Origin: JBBRGK01 sp036741355
GTDB lineage: Bacteria; Chloroflexota; Dehalococcoidia; CAUJGQ01
NCBI GenBank assembly: GCA_036741355.1
Contig: DAINSK010000013.1
Coordinates: 1-64,000 of the forward strand
Direction of reading: 5' to 3'
Length of the DNA: 64,000 nucleotides
Position numbers and translations under genes: made by a program. Shown here piece after piece: positions 32,613 through 42,033 of this stretch (positions are counted from its first letter, which is position 1; each line of letters opens with the position of its first letter). The notes beneath the pieces were generated by a model. That model had not been told where the DNA came from. It saw nothing but the letters and a program-made list of their open reading frames with translations, and did not search any database.

Positions 32613-35560
32613 GCCGCCAGCACCTCGTTGAGTTCTTCGAGCAGGGGCGCGAGCGCGGGACCGAAGGCGTTGTAGACGCCGCCGCGACCGCCGTGCTGCG
32701 TGAATGGCACTTCATCGAAGTCGTCCATCTCGATGCGCAGGCTCGCGGCGATGTGGTCGCGCATCATTTGCAGCCACTCGCGCTGATCAGGGGTGAAGCG
32801 GCGGCCTGACGACTCCTGCTGCCGGAGCCAGGCAGCGAAACGGTCGCGCACCTGGTCGGCATAGGGAACCAGCATATCCTCCTGGTGGACGGCGAAACGG
32901 ACCAGCGAGACCATGTCGGTCAGCATGCGGCCGCCCGAGCCGCGCACTTTCGATCGCTCCAGCGCCTCGTACGCCTGCCATACTCTTTCCGGCGTCAACG
33001 ACCGCGGCGGCGCCTCGATCGCCTGGGCTAGCGCCTTGATGTCGGCGAAGCGCAGCCGTTGCCCGTACGGGCGGCTATACAGCACCTGCAGCGCCGTGAT
33101 CTCGTCGCGGTTCTCCTCGATGAACTGCTCGAACGATCGCACGACGCCGTGCGCCCGCTCCCGCGCTTCCGCGGAATAGCCCGCCTCCAGCACGTCGTCT
33201 TTGCTGATCGTGTCGATCGTCTGCTCGAAGCGCTGCTGCGCCTCGACGATCGCCCGCCGCAGCGTCGGGTTCGAGGCGAGCGGCAACGCCGCCGTCCGCA
33301 GTAACTCCGCCCGCGCCGCCGCAAGCTGCGCTTCGTCCGGCTCCGCGCTTTCCGGCAGGCCGGCGGCGACTCGGGCGGCTTCGACCTGGAGGTCCGCGTC
33401 CAGCGCCGCGAGGATGTCGCCCGCGATCTGCTGAAGCGTCAGCCCGCCGGCCGCCTGCGCCAGCGCCTCCCGATCCGGTTTGCCGAGCCGGCCGTCGAGC
33501 CGCGCCAGCCGCCCCGCGATCGAGGAGAGCACGTCCTGCTCGGTATTGCCGAAGGCGACCGCGTCCAGCAGCTTTTCGAACGAGACGGTGCGTTTGCGCT
33601 CAAGGGGCTGTGAGTCGCCAAAGTCTTGTTCGGTGACGCCGACGCAGTCGACCAGCACGAAGTGTGTCTTGCTCTTCGCGTCAGGCGTCACCGCCTGGAA
33701 GTCCGTGTCGCCGATCACGCGCACGCCACGCCCCTTCATCTGTTCGAAAAAGTTGCGGCTCTTCACGGCGCGCATGAACATCACGATCTCCAGCGGCTTG
33801 ATGTCCGTGCCGGTTGCGATCATGTCCACCGTGACCACGATGCGCGGGTTGTAGCTGTTGCGGAAGGAGGAGAGAAGGTCGTCGGTCTTGATGCCGCTCG
33901 CTTTGTAGACGACCTCCTCGACCTGCTCGCCGCTCGGCAGCATGCTCCTGGTAACGATGCGGGCCGTGCCGCTCTTGTAAGTGATCTTCTGGGCGAAGTC
34001 GTTGCCCTTGCCGAACTCTTCGCGCACGACCTGTACGATGTCGTCGGCGTGGCTGTCGTCCTTGGCGTAGATCAGCGTCTTCGGCACGTCGGTGCGTCCG
34101 GGGAAGATCTCGGTAAACAGCTTCTCCTTGAAGGTGCGGACCACCGTGCGGATCTGGTCCATCGCCACGACGTCGCGGTCGAGGGCTCCCGGAGGGTAGC
34201 TGAACTCTTCGTCCAGCGTCTCCCAGCGGACGGCGCGCGTCTGTCGGTCGCGGAAGTCGAGCTGCATCCCCGCCTCGACCACGCTGCCCAACTCCGCTAT
34301 GCGCGTGCGGATGCGGTAGACCTCGAAATCCACGTTTACGAGGTCGATCACGGCCTGCTCGTGGCTGTATTCCATCACCAGGTTCTGGTTGAAGAAGCCG
34401 AGCGTCTGCTTCGACGGCGTTGCGGTGAGGCCGACGAGGTAGGCGTCGAAGTACTCCAGCACCTGCCGCCAGAGGTTGTAGATCGAGCGATGACACTCGT
34501 CGGTGAAGATCACGTCGAACGTCTCGATCGGCACATCCGGGTTGTAGACGACGGGCAGCGGCTCTTTGGCCAGCCCTGCGCTCGGGTCGAAGCCGGAAAG
34601 CTCTTCCAACTCCGGGTCGAGCTCGGTTCCCTGCAGCATCGAGTAGAGCCGCTGGATCGTGGTGATGCAGACGCGGGCAACCGGGTCGATGGTGTTCGAG
34701 CTGAGCAGTTGGACGTTGTACAGTTCGGTGAACTTGCGGCCGTCATCGGGCGTAACGTACTGCTGAAACTCTTTCAGCGCCTGGCGTCCGAGGTTGGCGC
34801 GGTCGACGAGGAACAGCACGCGCGCGGCGCCGCCGAACTTGATCAGCCGGTAGGCGGCGGTGATCGCGGTGTAGGTCTTGCCGCTGCCGGTGGCCATCTG
34901 GATCAGCGCCCGCGGGCGGTCCTGCTTCAGCGACTCTTCCAGGTTGAACACCGCGCGGCGCTGCACGTCCCACAGGTCCGGCGCATGCAGCGGCGGCATG
35001 TAATGCATCCGCCCGCGCAACGAGGCGCTGCCGTAGCCCTTGCCCGGTTCCGCGACGCGCCGCAGCCCGCCGCCCACCCCAGCGTCCGCCCCCAGCACCC
35101 CAGGATCGCCCTCTCTCCTAGCATTGGGAGAGAGGGACGGGGAGTGAGGGCCGAACGCCGCAAGCGTGGCCGGCCGGTGGAACGCGAAGACGCGGCGGCT
35201 GCGTGGTTCCGGGTCGAGTCCGTTGGTAAAGCGGGTCTCGACGCCCGTGCTCTGATAGAGGAATGGGAGCGGCTGCAGCGGGGCCGGCACCGTATCGGGC
35301 AACCCAACGCTGTACTTCTCGGCCTGCGTCTCCACGCCGGTGAGCGGCTCGCCGGCCTTCTTCGCTTCGACCGCCCCCACCGCCTGCCGGTCCACGAACA
35401 TCAGATAGTCGGCGAAGCCAAAGCCCTTGCGCATCGGGAACTCGCGCACCGCGACGCCGCGCCCGGCGTACAGGTTGGCGGCGTCCGCGTCCTGCACGAC
35501 CCAGCCCGCGGCCACAAGCGCCGCGTCTATCTGTTGGCGTGCAAGCTCTTCGGGCTTCAT
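32609..35560 (-). CDS. hsdR: Type I restriction endonuclease subunit
   Basis: A 983-residue HsdR. N-terminal nuclease domain (MKPEELARQQIDAALVAAGW, then AVGAVEAKKAGEPLTG with the E.K motif), helicase motor with Walker A in MATGSGKTYTAITAAYRL, DECHRS, GLTATPSKQTLGFF and a VDMIATGTDIKPLE segment, then an EcoEI-type C-terminal domain. It translocates DNA and cleaves unmodified sites. The ATG at 35560 has TATACT about 12 bases upstream and no Shine-Dalgarno, so the mRNA may be leaderless. A palindromic repeat is inserted in frame near residue 145 (see 35109-35136). Confidence 0.95.
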   Translation of the reverse strand: MKPEELARQQIDAALVAAGWVVQDADAANLYAGRGVAVREFPMRKGFGFADYLMFVDRQAVGAVEAKKAGEPLTGVETQAEKYSVGLPDTVPAPLQPLPFLYQSTGVETRFTNGLDPEPRSRRVFAFHRPATLAAFGPHSPSLSPNARREGDPGVLGADAGVGGGLRRVAEPGKGYGSASLRGRMHYMPPLHAPDLWDVQRRAVFNLEESLKQDRPRALIQMATGSGKTYTAITAAYRLIKFGGAARVLFLVDRANLGRQALKEFQQYVTPDDGRKFTELYNVQLLSSNTIDPVARVCITTIQRLYSMLQGTELDPELEELSGFDPSAGLAKEPLPVVYNPDVPIETFDVIFTDECHRSIYNLWRQVLEYFDAYLVGLTATPSKQTLGFFNQNLVMEYSHEQAVIDLVNVDFEVYRIRTRIAELGSVVEAGMQLDFRDRQTRAVRWETLDEEFSYPPGALDRDVVAMDQIRTVVRTFKEKLFTEIFPGRTDVPKTLIYAKDDSHADDIVQVVREEFGKGNDFAQKITYKSGTARIVTRSMLPSGEQVEEVVYKASGIKTDDLLSSFRNSYNPRIVVTVDMIATGTDIKPLEIVMFMRAVKSRNFFEQMKGRGVRVIGDTDFQAVTPDAKSKTHFVLVDCVGVTEQDFGDSQPLERKRTVSFEKLLDAVAFGNTEQDVLSSIAGRLARLDGRLGKPDREALAQAAGGLTLQQIAGDILAALDADLQVEAARVAAGLPESAEPDEAQLAAARAELLRTAALPLASNPTLRRAIVEAQQRFEQTIDTISKDDVLEAGYSAEARERAHGVVRSFEQFIEENRDEITALQVLYSRPYGQRLRFADIKALAQAIEAPPRSLTPERVWQAYEALERSKVRGSGGRMLTDMVSLVRFAVHQEDMLVPYADQVRDRFAAWLRQQESSGRRFTPDQREWLQMMRDHIAASLRIEMDDFDEVPFTQHGGRGGVYNAFGPALAPLLEELNEVLAA
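35109..35136. repeat. Palindromic repeat inside hsdR
   Basis: CCCTCTCTCC (35109-35118) and GGAGAGAGGG (35127-35136) are a perfect ten-base inverted repeat with an eight-base loop, flanked by CACTCCCCGTC-like sequence. In the hsdR frame it encodes SPSLSPNARREGDPG, a low-complexity insert of about 40 residues between the nuclease domain and the helicase domain. It resembles REP-like intergenic elements rather than protein-coding DNA. Confidence 0.55.
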
Positions 35561-35814
35561 GTGTAGGTCAGTATATGCGACGCCCCGCGGCGCGCGGTCG
35601 CGAGCGGTGGTTCGTGTACCTGCTGTGCAGGCCGACACGGACCGTTCGGCAGCTCGATCTTCTTGCGCGCGTGCAATTCTACTCTTGCCGGGATCATACC
35701 TGCGCTGCTATAACTGCGTCGAAACGAGCGCCGCTGCCGCCCGGAGCGGGCAAGGATCGAGACCTGTACTCGGTCCCGTCTGGCGTCGCGCGAGACTGTC
35801 TGGAGGTCCATTCC

Positions 35815-36957
35815 ATGATCGGGCGATCGTTTGTCAAATACCCGGTATTGGGTCTGGTGGGACTAGCGCTCTTGTATCTTGGCGTACGGCCATTTACGCC
35901 GGTTGCCGCCCAACCGGCACCGGCGCCGTCTATCGATCTGTCCGGCAAATGGGTCTACTCCGGCAACAACATCCAGTCGGCTCCCGTGCGGATCCTCGAT
36001 ATCTTTACACCCGGTACGCCGGATGCGGCTCGAACCGACCGGGTGGTCGCGCTATTCGACGGATCGGTGTCGTGTCCGGCAGGCGGCAGCCTAACCGAGC
36101 TGTTCGAGGGCACGCTGGACGTGAGTACGGGGCGGACGTTGGGCGCCTACACACTCAGCGGCGACACGTTTCAGACCTGCTCCCAAAACAACCAGTTCAA
36201 CCGCGATTGCGGACTCCTGGACCCGTATGCCACCCAGTTTCGTGCCGAGGTGAGCCTCGACGGCGGCATGATCAGCGGCGAATTTCTTGGTGTCGGATAC
36301 AACGCGGATATGGACCATGGTCGTTATACGAACTGCCGTCTAGACTCCCGGTATGATTCTTGGAAAAGCTTCACACTCACTCGCCCCGGCGGCGGCTGCG
36401 ACGCACTGCAGCGCGGCTACGACCAGGAGAAGGCGCTGCTCGATACGATCGATGCTCAACGCCAGGCCGCGCAGAACGCTGCCGATAGTCTGGCTCCACA
36501 AATGGCAGCACTGGCGCAGCAAATCGCGGGCGTACAGAGCGACGCACAACAGGAATGGGACCAGGCAGGTCTCGGCAATGCCGCCACAGCGTTCATTACC
36601 GTCGTCGGCGATCTGGTGCTCGACGGTCTCGCGCCCGAAGCCGAGTCGTTGATACCCGAGGCGACACCGGGCGCCGTGTTTGACGCGGCGGAAGCCATTC
36701 AGGAGTACATCAGCGCGGTCTCGGCGCACTATGGTGATCTGGACCAACTGCACGAGTGGGCGGTCGAGCAAAGCGCTCAGTACGACATGAGCGCGCTGTT
36801 GAAAATGGTCGATCTGCTCGAGCAGCAGGCTGACGTCGGCGGCAAGGCGGCCGTATTCAATAACCAGTTCAATTCGCTTCGAGGCTCCCGAGACGCGGAA
36901 GCACAGAAGGTCGCCGACGCAAAAGCTGCGCTCGACGCCTGCCTCGCGGCGCAGTAG
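35815..36957 (+). CDS. Secreted protein with beta domain and helical tail
   Basis: A 380-residue protein with signal sequence GRSFVKYPVLGLVGLALLYL and Ala cleavage site PVAAQ. Residues about 40-190 are beta-rich with several cysteines (SVSCPAGGS, FQTCSQNNQFNRDCG, YTNCRLDS). Residues about 195-380 are predicted helical, with long heptad-like stretches rich in Ala, Gln and Glu (DTIDAQRQAAQNAADSLAP). No known family. GGAGG lies before the ATG at 35815. It is divergent from hsdR. Confidence 0.65.
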   Translation: MIGRSFVKYPVLGLVGLALLYLGVRPFTPVAAQPAPAPSIDLSGKWVYSGNNIQSAPVRILDIFTPGTPDAARTDRVVALFDGSVSCPAGGSLTELFEGTLDVSTGRTLGAYTLSGDTFQTCSQNNQFNRDCGLLDPYATQFRAEVSLDGGMISGEFLGVGYNADMDHGRYTNCRLDSRYDSWKSFTLTRPGGGCDALQRGYDQEKALLDTIDAQRQAAQNAADSLAPQMAALAQQIAGVQSDAQQEWDQAGLGNAATAFITVVGDLVLDGLAPEAESLIPEATPGAVFDAAEAIQEYISAVSAHYGDLDQLHEWAVEQSAQYDMSALLKMVDLLEQQADVGGKAAVFNNQFNSLRGSRDAEAQKVADAKAALDACLAAQ

Positions 36958-36978
36958 ACGGGATTCTGCTCGCCGTGT

Positions 36979-37770
36979 TCACACGGCCGCCGCCGAACGG
37001 ACGCTGGTTTCAAGGAACCGCGCCAGCATCGCGTTGACCTGGTCCGGCACTTCGAGCTGGATGAAGTGCCCCGAACCCACCGTCTGGCCCGTCACAACCT
37101 CCGGACGCAGCTTCCGTAGCCGCGCCGTGTCGACCAGCGGCACCGCGGCCGAGAGGTTCAGCAGAGGCACCCGGCATGCCGCCAGCGCCGCCTCTGAGTC
37201 GAAGGCGAATATCTGCTCCATGGCCGAGACCATGACCTGTTGCGGCGCCCCGGCCATGCCGCCGACGATGCGCTCTTTCAGCGCGGGGTCGGAAGTCGGC
37301 AGGAACATCGCGTTCTCGACCAATCCGCGCGCCACCTCGCGGAAGGCCGGCGTTTTCAGCCCTGCGATCACCTGCTCGATCTGCAGCTTGAGCGCCCCGG
37401 GCACCAGCACGGGGCTGTCGACCAGCACCAGGGCAGCAGGGATGTCGGGATGACGCTGAGCCAGCGCCAGTGCGACAACGCCGCCCATGCTGTGGCCGAT
37501 GACCACCGGCTTTAGAACTCCGAGTTGTTCACACAGCCAGGCGAGGTCGTCGGCGAAGACGGCCATGGTGTAGTCCTGCTCCGGCTTGTCGCTCTCCCCG
37601 TGGCCGCGCAGGTCCACGGCGATGCAGCGATGGTCGCGGCTGAAAAAGTCAACCTGCGGCTGGAAATGCGAACTGTTGCAGCACCAGCCGTGGACGAAGA
37701 GCAGCGGCGGATCGCCGGTCCCCTGGTCGGTGTAGTAGAGGTTTACTCCGTCGCGTACCAGTCGCTCCAT
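36979..37770 (-). CDS. Alpha/beta hydrolase
   Basis: A 263-residue alpha/beta hydrolase. Features are LLFVHGWCCNSSHFQ (oxyanion HG), DLRGHGESDKPEQDY, nucleophile serine in VIGHSMGGVVAL and late histidine in GSGHFIQLEVPDQV. The acidic residue cannot be fixed with certainty; AAVPLVDT is the likely region. GAGGAGGAG precedes the ATG at 37770. It could be an esterase, lactonase or C-C hydrolase. Confidence 0.9.
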   Translation of the reverse strand: MERLVRDGVNLYYTDQGTGDPPLLFVHGWCCNSSHFQPQVDFFSRDHRCIAVDLRGHGESDKPEQDYTMAVFADDLAWLCEQLGVLKPVVIGHSMGGVVALALAQRHPDIPAALVLVDSPVLVPGALKLQIEQVIAGLKTPAFREVARGLVENAMFLPTSDPALKERIVGGMAGAPQQVMVSAMEQIFAFDSEAALAACRVPLLNLSAAVPLVDTARLRKLRPEVVTGQTVGSGHFIQLEVPDQVNAMLARFLETSVRSAAAV

Positions 37771-37889
37771 CTCGCTCCTCCTCTGGTTTCGGGTCATCGT
37801 GACGCTTCGTACCCGGCCATTCAGCACGCCCGCGGCGCATTCGTCAAGTGGTGTTTTGAAGGCAGGGAGTCACGCGCTCCCGCGTCCGG

Positions 37890-38672
37890 TTACGGCTGGC
37901 GCACCTGTGCATTCTGCTCGTCGCAGCCATCCATCGCGTGCGCCGGCAGGAACTCGGTCAGCGTCTGCCCCGCGCCGATAACTGACCACGAGAGCGGCAG
38001 GCCGACGAAGCGAATGTGCCAGGGCTCGAAGACGTAACCCGTGATGCCGTCTTTGCCGGCGGGATAGCTGATCACGAAACCGTACGCGGGGGCGTTGGCT
38101 GCCAGCCACTGACCCTCCGGCGTGGCGGCGAACGACTGGTCCAGATCGTTGGGGTCGCGTGCGGCGAGTACGTCGACCGCGACCCCAAGCTGGTGCTCGC
38201 TGTGGCCGGGCGGCGCAACCTCGCTGTTGGCCTTGGCCGGACCGTACAGCTTGGTCTCTTGCTGAAGCACATCGCGCTGCTGTTGCGCCGAACGGTAGCC
38301 CGAAATCGCGATCAGGTAGACCCGCTGCGCCCGCGCGCCGTCGAGAAGCTGCGTGAGCGCGGTGGCGGATTCCTGCCGCATCAGCACGGCGGGACCGATG
38401 GCGGGTCCCTGCTGCAGCGCCACGAGGTCAGGCGGGACATAGCTCTCGGGAATGCCGCGGTCACGCGTGACGAGACAAAGCTCCGGCGGCCCCGGGGTTG
38501 CGCTTGGCAGCGGAGAAGCGGAGCGCGCTGCGGTGGGTCTGAGTGTGGGCGAGGAAGCGGGCCGAGTTAGTTGGATGCCGACGGTCGGCGGCGGCGTCGC
38601 ACGGTTTGTGGCGCTGCCACAGCCTGAAAGAGAGAGCACAAGCGGCAGGAGTATAACAATGAAGCGGCGCAT
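37890..38672 (-). CDS. VanY-like D-alanyl-D-alanine carboxypeptidase lipoprotein
   Basis: A 260-residue protein with lipoprotein signal MRRFIVILLPLVLSLSGCGS and a Pro/Ser/Thr-rich linker to about residue 60. The catalytic M15B domain follows: ISGYRSAQQQRDVLQQE, the zinc motif PPGHSEHQLGVAVDVLA (SxHxxGxAxD) and the second metal site FEPWHIRFVG. It trims peptidoglycan stem peptides outside the membrane. GGGAG precedes the ATG at 38672. Confidence 0.9.
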   Translation of the reverse strand: MRRFIVILLPLVLSLSGCGSATNRATPPPTVGIQLTRPASSPTLRPTAARSASPLPSATPGPPELCLVTRDRGIPESYVPPDLVALQQGPAIGPAVLMRQESATALTQLLDGARAQRVYLIAISGYRSAQQQRDVLQQETKLYGPAKANSEVAPPGHSEHQLGVAVDVLAARDPNDLDQSFAATPEGQWLAANAPAYGFVISYPAGKDGITGYVFEPWHIRFVGLPLSWSVIGAGQTLTEFLPAHAMDGCDEQNAQVRQP

Positions 38673-38836
38673 GAACTCCCAGGTAGGACGGGAATCGCCG
38701 GCGGCCACCGACGCACGGTGACCAGCGTAACATGATCGTTCACGTGTCCTCCACGACCTCTCCCACGACGGTCAGGCATCCGTGAACGCTCATGCACCAG
38801 GCGCGGAAATCAGGAATGGCTCACGGAAGAGTTCGT

Positions 38837-39625
38837 CTATCCGAGATTTGCGAGGCCTCGAAAGAAGACGAGCACCGCCGCGTTGAATTCGTCCGGTTTT
38901 TCGAAGTAGGAAGAGTGGCCGGCGCCGGATATGGCTTGAAAGCGCGCGCCGTGGACGAGCGTGGAGGCATATTCAATGATGTGGCGTGGCGTCACCGCGT
39001 CGTCCTCGCCGGCCAGAAACAGGGCCGGCACGCCACTGTCGGCGATGTAGGCGCTAAACGAACCAGCCCAGCCCGGCGGCGCCGCCAGGAAGTCCGAGGG
39101 GCGCCTGGGATTCAGGCGCTGGATTTCCCGGTACAGGAACGCGAGTTCGGGATGATCGCGTTCGAAGCCGCTGTGGAGGGCGCGTTGAAGCAGCGTGCTT
39201 CCGCGGGGCAGCGTCGCCGCATACTCGCGTTGTAGTCGACGAACATCGTTGCTGGTCGCGCCGGCAGTCGTGCCGGAGAATACGACGCCGCAAACCCGTT
39301 CAGGAGCGCGCCGAATAACTGCTGCCGCGGTCCTGCCGCCCATTGAATGGGCCACGATGAAGAAGCGGTCGATGCCGAGGTGATCGGCGAGCGCCAGAGC
39401 GTCGGCGCCGAACTGCATCCTGCCGCCGGGCGGATCGGTCGCATCCAGCGAACGGCCGAACGCACGCTGGTCGAACGTCAGGCATCGATACCACCGGCGA
39501 AAGAACGGTACCTGTTGCCACCAGCTCAAGCAGTTTCCGCCTTGCCCATGGGCAAAGAGGATCGCGGGGCCTTCACCATGTTCCTCGTAGTAGAGGTCGA
39601 TGCCGTTGACCGGCGCGAGCGGCAT
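38837..39625 (-). CDS. Alpha/beta hydrolase
   Basis: A 262-residue alpha/beta hydrolase: INGIDLYYEEHGEG-like start (VNGIDLYYEEHGEGP), LFAHGQGGNCLSWW, FDQRAFGRSLD, nucleophile in IVAHSMGGRTAAA, acid in LAGEDDAVTPRHII and His in GAGHSSYFEKPDEF. The complete triad is visible. A strong AGGAGG sits before the ATG at 39625. Substrate unknown; the pattern fits 3-oxoadipate enol-lactonase-like proteins as well as epoxide hydrolases. Confidence 0.9.
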   Translation of the reverse strand: MPLAPVNGIDLYYEEHGEGPAILFAHGQGGNCLSWWQQVPFFRRWYRCLTFDQRAFGRSLDATDPPGGRMQFGADALALADHLGIDRFFIVAHSMGGRTAAAVIRRAPERVCGVVFSGTTAGATSNDVRRLQREYAATLPRGSTLLQRALHSGFERDHPELAFLYREIQRLNPRRPSDFLAAPPGWAGSFSAYIADSGVPALFLAGEDDAVTPRHIIEYASTLVHGARFQAISGAGHSSYFEKPDEFNAAVLVFFRGLANLG

Positions 39626-39746
39626 AGAGGTTCCTCCTGTGCGGCGATCGGTCCATGACATTATAGAAAGGCATACGGCTGCCTCCGGATGCCGGCGTAG
39701 CCGTGTTGCTACGCTGCAGTCAGCCGGTTGATGACGGAGCCCAGCT

Positions 39747-40403
39747 ATGCCGGAGCCCTGCCCGCGCTGCGGCGCGGAGCATGAAGGAGACTGTCCCCCG
39801 GCGACGGCGGATGAAGCCGCTTCCGCTTCCTCAAACGAAGCCTGTGCGTTTTGCGGCGAGGTCCACCCTCGTCACATGAGTTGTGGCCAGTGGGCCGTGA
39901 CCAGCGGCGGAGTGACGGCCGCGCCCTGGGGCAGCACCGGTTCGCCGGCGCTGCCCCCGCGACCGACGATGCCATTCAACCTGGACGACCCGAGCAAGCG
40001 GATAAAGCGACCGCCCGCCGCGGCCATCCGGGTTGTCGTCCTCTGTCTCGCCCTCGTCGGGGTGATCTCGTTGGCGCGGATCGTCGGCGGTCACTTCATC
40101 GGTAATCAGAGCGGTTCAGTCGCGGCGCTGCCGGCCTGTACCCACGACCGGATTCGGCAAAATCTCGTTACCGCAACCAGCATCGAGGCCCAAAGTACTT
40201 CGGCGCTGGACCGACGGATCGATGCCACGAACAGCCTCCTGCTGAGCTCGAGCGACGGCTGCTCCGAGCAGGTTCTGAAACTGTATACCGCGTTCATCGA
40301 ATACCAGGCGCTCTGCCTGGTGTCACCCGCAACGGACGCCTGCAAAAACCGCGACAGCGCTCACGCCTCGATAAATCAAGTTGTGAACGATCCACAGTTT
40401 TGA
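39747..40403 (+). CDS. Membrane protein with cytoplasmic zinc-ribbon motifs
   Basis: A 218-residue protein. Two short cysteine motifs at the N-terminus, PCPRCGAEHEGDCPP and CAFCGEVHPRHMSC, are likely zinc sites. A linker is followed by one membrane helix near residues 93-115 (AAIRVVVLCLALVGVISLARIVG). The remaining 100 residues would lie outside and contain four cysteines (PACTHDR, DGCSEQV, ALCLVSP, DACKNRD). Reminiscent of zinc-ribbon membrane sensors, but no family is assigned. Confidence 0.65.
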   Translation: MPEPCPRCGAEHEGDCPPATADEAASASSNEACAFCGEVHPRHMSCGQWAVTSGGVTAAPWGSTGSPALPPRPTMPFNLDDPSKRIKRPPAAAIRVVVLCLALVGVISLARIVGGHFIGNQSGSVAALPACTHDRIRQNLVTATSIEAQSTSALDRRIDATNSLLLSSSDGCSEQVLKLYTAFIEYQALCLVSPATDACKNRDSAHASINQVVNDPQF

Positions 40404-40528
40404 CGAATGGCTGTAGTCCGGCGGTTCCTGCCAGCCGTGCCAGAATCGCCCCTGTTGATTTACAAGATCCACCGTTTACCGATTTGAGCGGCCCGCTGGG
40501 ATATTGGGGTCCAAGCGCGTCCTGCTAG

Positions 40529-40855
40529 TCAGAGCCTGACTGCCACGATGCAGTCCGAGACGTACTCGTAGAAGGTTATCGCCTCCGGGTTGCTAAAGGC
40601 GCGGCGCTCGAATATAGCCTCCGGTGAATCGGTCCCCATACCTTTCAGCGTCACGCCCAACTGCGGGAAGGCGCGCCGGTTATTGCCCGCGAACGGGCCA
40701 GACGAGAGAAAGTCCGGCTGACGGCGCAATAGCTCCATAAATGCCTGCAGGCTCTTTTCCACCGACTCCACGTTGCGATCGTCGAGGTACCCTTCGCGCG
40801 CCGCTTCGACCAGCCCGCGAAGGTCCGGGTCCTGTATCTGGCTTGGCTTGGCCAC
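40529..40855 (-). CDS. Conserved-looking hypothetical protein
   Basis: A 108-residue protein from GTG at 40855 (VAKPSQIQDPDLRGLVEAAR) with GGGGA upstream. It lies 22 bases after the quinone-oxidoreductase-like gene on the same strand, so the two are probably co-transcribed. Composition is normal for the genome; residues LVEAAREGYLDDRNVESVEKSL suggest helices. I do not recognise a family. Confidence 0.5.
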   Translation of the reverse strand: MAKPSQIQDPDLRGLVEAAREGYLDDRNVESVEKSLQAFMELLRRQPDFLSSGPFAGNNRRAFPQLGVTLKGMGTDSPEAIFERRAFSNPEAITFYEYVSDCIVAVRL

Positions 40856-40877
40856 GGTTGTAATCCCCAATTCTGCG

Positions 40878-41837
40878 CTACGGGATCAACAGCACTTTGC
40901 CCATATTGCCGCGGGATGCCACGTAGCGGTGCGCCTCCGCCGCGTCTCGCAGCGGAAAGCTGCGGTCGAGCACGGCCTCGATTGTGCCGGCCGCGACCAT
41001 GTCCAACAGTTCGGCCAGTGCCTTGGGAACTCCGTGTTCCGCGCCCAGGTAGAACCCGAACAGGCTGATGCGCTTGCCCAATAGCTGCGCCAGGTCCGTT
41101 GGCGCCGGTGAGCGGGAGCTGTTGCCAACGCTCACCAGCCGGCCGAACTGCGCCAGGGCCGTCACGCTCCGCATCAGTACGTCGCCGCCGACCGATTCGA
41201 GTACGACGTCCACGCCACGGCCGTCCGTTTCCCGCTGCACTACTTCCACGAAATCGGTGGTCGTGTAGTTGATCGCCACGTCGGCGCCGAGGCGGCGCCC
41301 CAACTCCAGCTTCTTTTCGGTGCTCGCGGTCGTCAATACGCGGGCGCCCATCGCTTTGGCGATCTGAATGCCGGCGACGCCGACGCCGCTGGCCGCGGCC
41401 TGCACTAGGCAGGTCTCTCCTGGCTGCAAAGCTCCCTGGTGTTTGAGCGCGAACCACGACGTAAGGTACGCGACGGGCAGCGCGGCGGCCTGTTCGAACG
41501 AGACGCCAGCGGGGATCTTGACCGTCTGGTGCGCGGGCGCAGCGGCCAGTTCCGCGTATCCGCCCTGCGGGACGCGCGCCACCACGCGGTCGCCGGGACG
41601 GAACCCCGTGACATCCTGGCCGGCGGACGCGACCGTGCCCGCGATATCCCAGCCAATGATGAACGGCAGCGCCACGGCGGCCGCATAGGTGCCCATCCGC
41701 CGTCCCAGGTCGCCGCGGTTGATACCGGCGGCGCGGACGCGGATCAGAACCTCGTCGGGGGCCGGCGTCGGGTCGCTTACGTCTTCGTAACGGAGCACCT
41801 CTTCGGCGCCAAATTCGTGGACGACGGCTGCTTTCAC
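40878..41837 (-). CDS. Quinone-oxidoreductase-like zinc-free MDR enzyme
   Basis: A 319-residue medium-chain dehydrogenase/reductase beginning with GTG at 41837 (AGGAGG upstream): VKAAVVHEFGAEEVLRYEDV. Motifs include AGINRGDLGRRMGTY, IGWDIAGTV, the nucleotide-binding QAAASGVGVAGIQIAKAMGA and FGFYLGAEHGV. Structural zinc cysteines are absent, as in NADPH:quinone reductases and enoyl reductases. It would reduce an enone or quinone with NADPH in the cytoplasm. Confidence 0.88.
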   Translation of the reverse strand: MKAAVVHEFGAEEVLRYEDVSDPTPAPDEVLIRVRAAGINRGDLGRRMGTYAAAVALPFIIGWDIAGTVASAGQDVTGFRPGDRVVARVPQGGYAELAAAPAHQTVKIPAGVSFEQAAALPVAYLTSWFALKHQGALQPGETCLVQAAASGVGVAGIQIAKAMGARVLTTASTEKKLELGRRLGADVAINYTTTDFVEVVQRETDGRGVDVVLESVGGDVLMRSVTALAQFGRLVSVGNSSRSPAPTDLAQLLGKRISLFGFYLGAEHGVPKALAELLDMVAAGTIEAVLDRSFPLRDAAEAHRYVASRGNMGKVLLIP

Positions 41838-42033
41838 CTGCTGGCCTCCTGTTCCGATCTGCCATTGACGGCGGCATCGTACCACGCGCCGCCTGCAGCG
41901 TGGCCGCGGGAACGATCCGGAAACGATTAAGCAACGATTCATCCAAACACGAGGTAAATGCTGTACGCTGGCGAGGCGCCAGCACCGCTACGTAGAGCTG
42001 CGTCGCAATGAATGACCGAAGAGGATCAGCTGT

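Noticed and set aside
33626..35566. A 646-codon open frame on the plus strand
   Set aside because: It is fully antisense to hsdR, whose motifs are unmistakable; its composition is that of a high-GC shadow frame.
35590..35640. RERWFVYLLC resembles the start of a GIY-YIG nuclease
   Set aside because: Only about ten residues fit, the second motif is absent and the region lies between two divergent genes.
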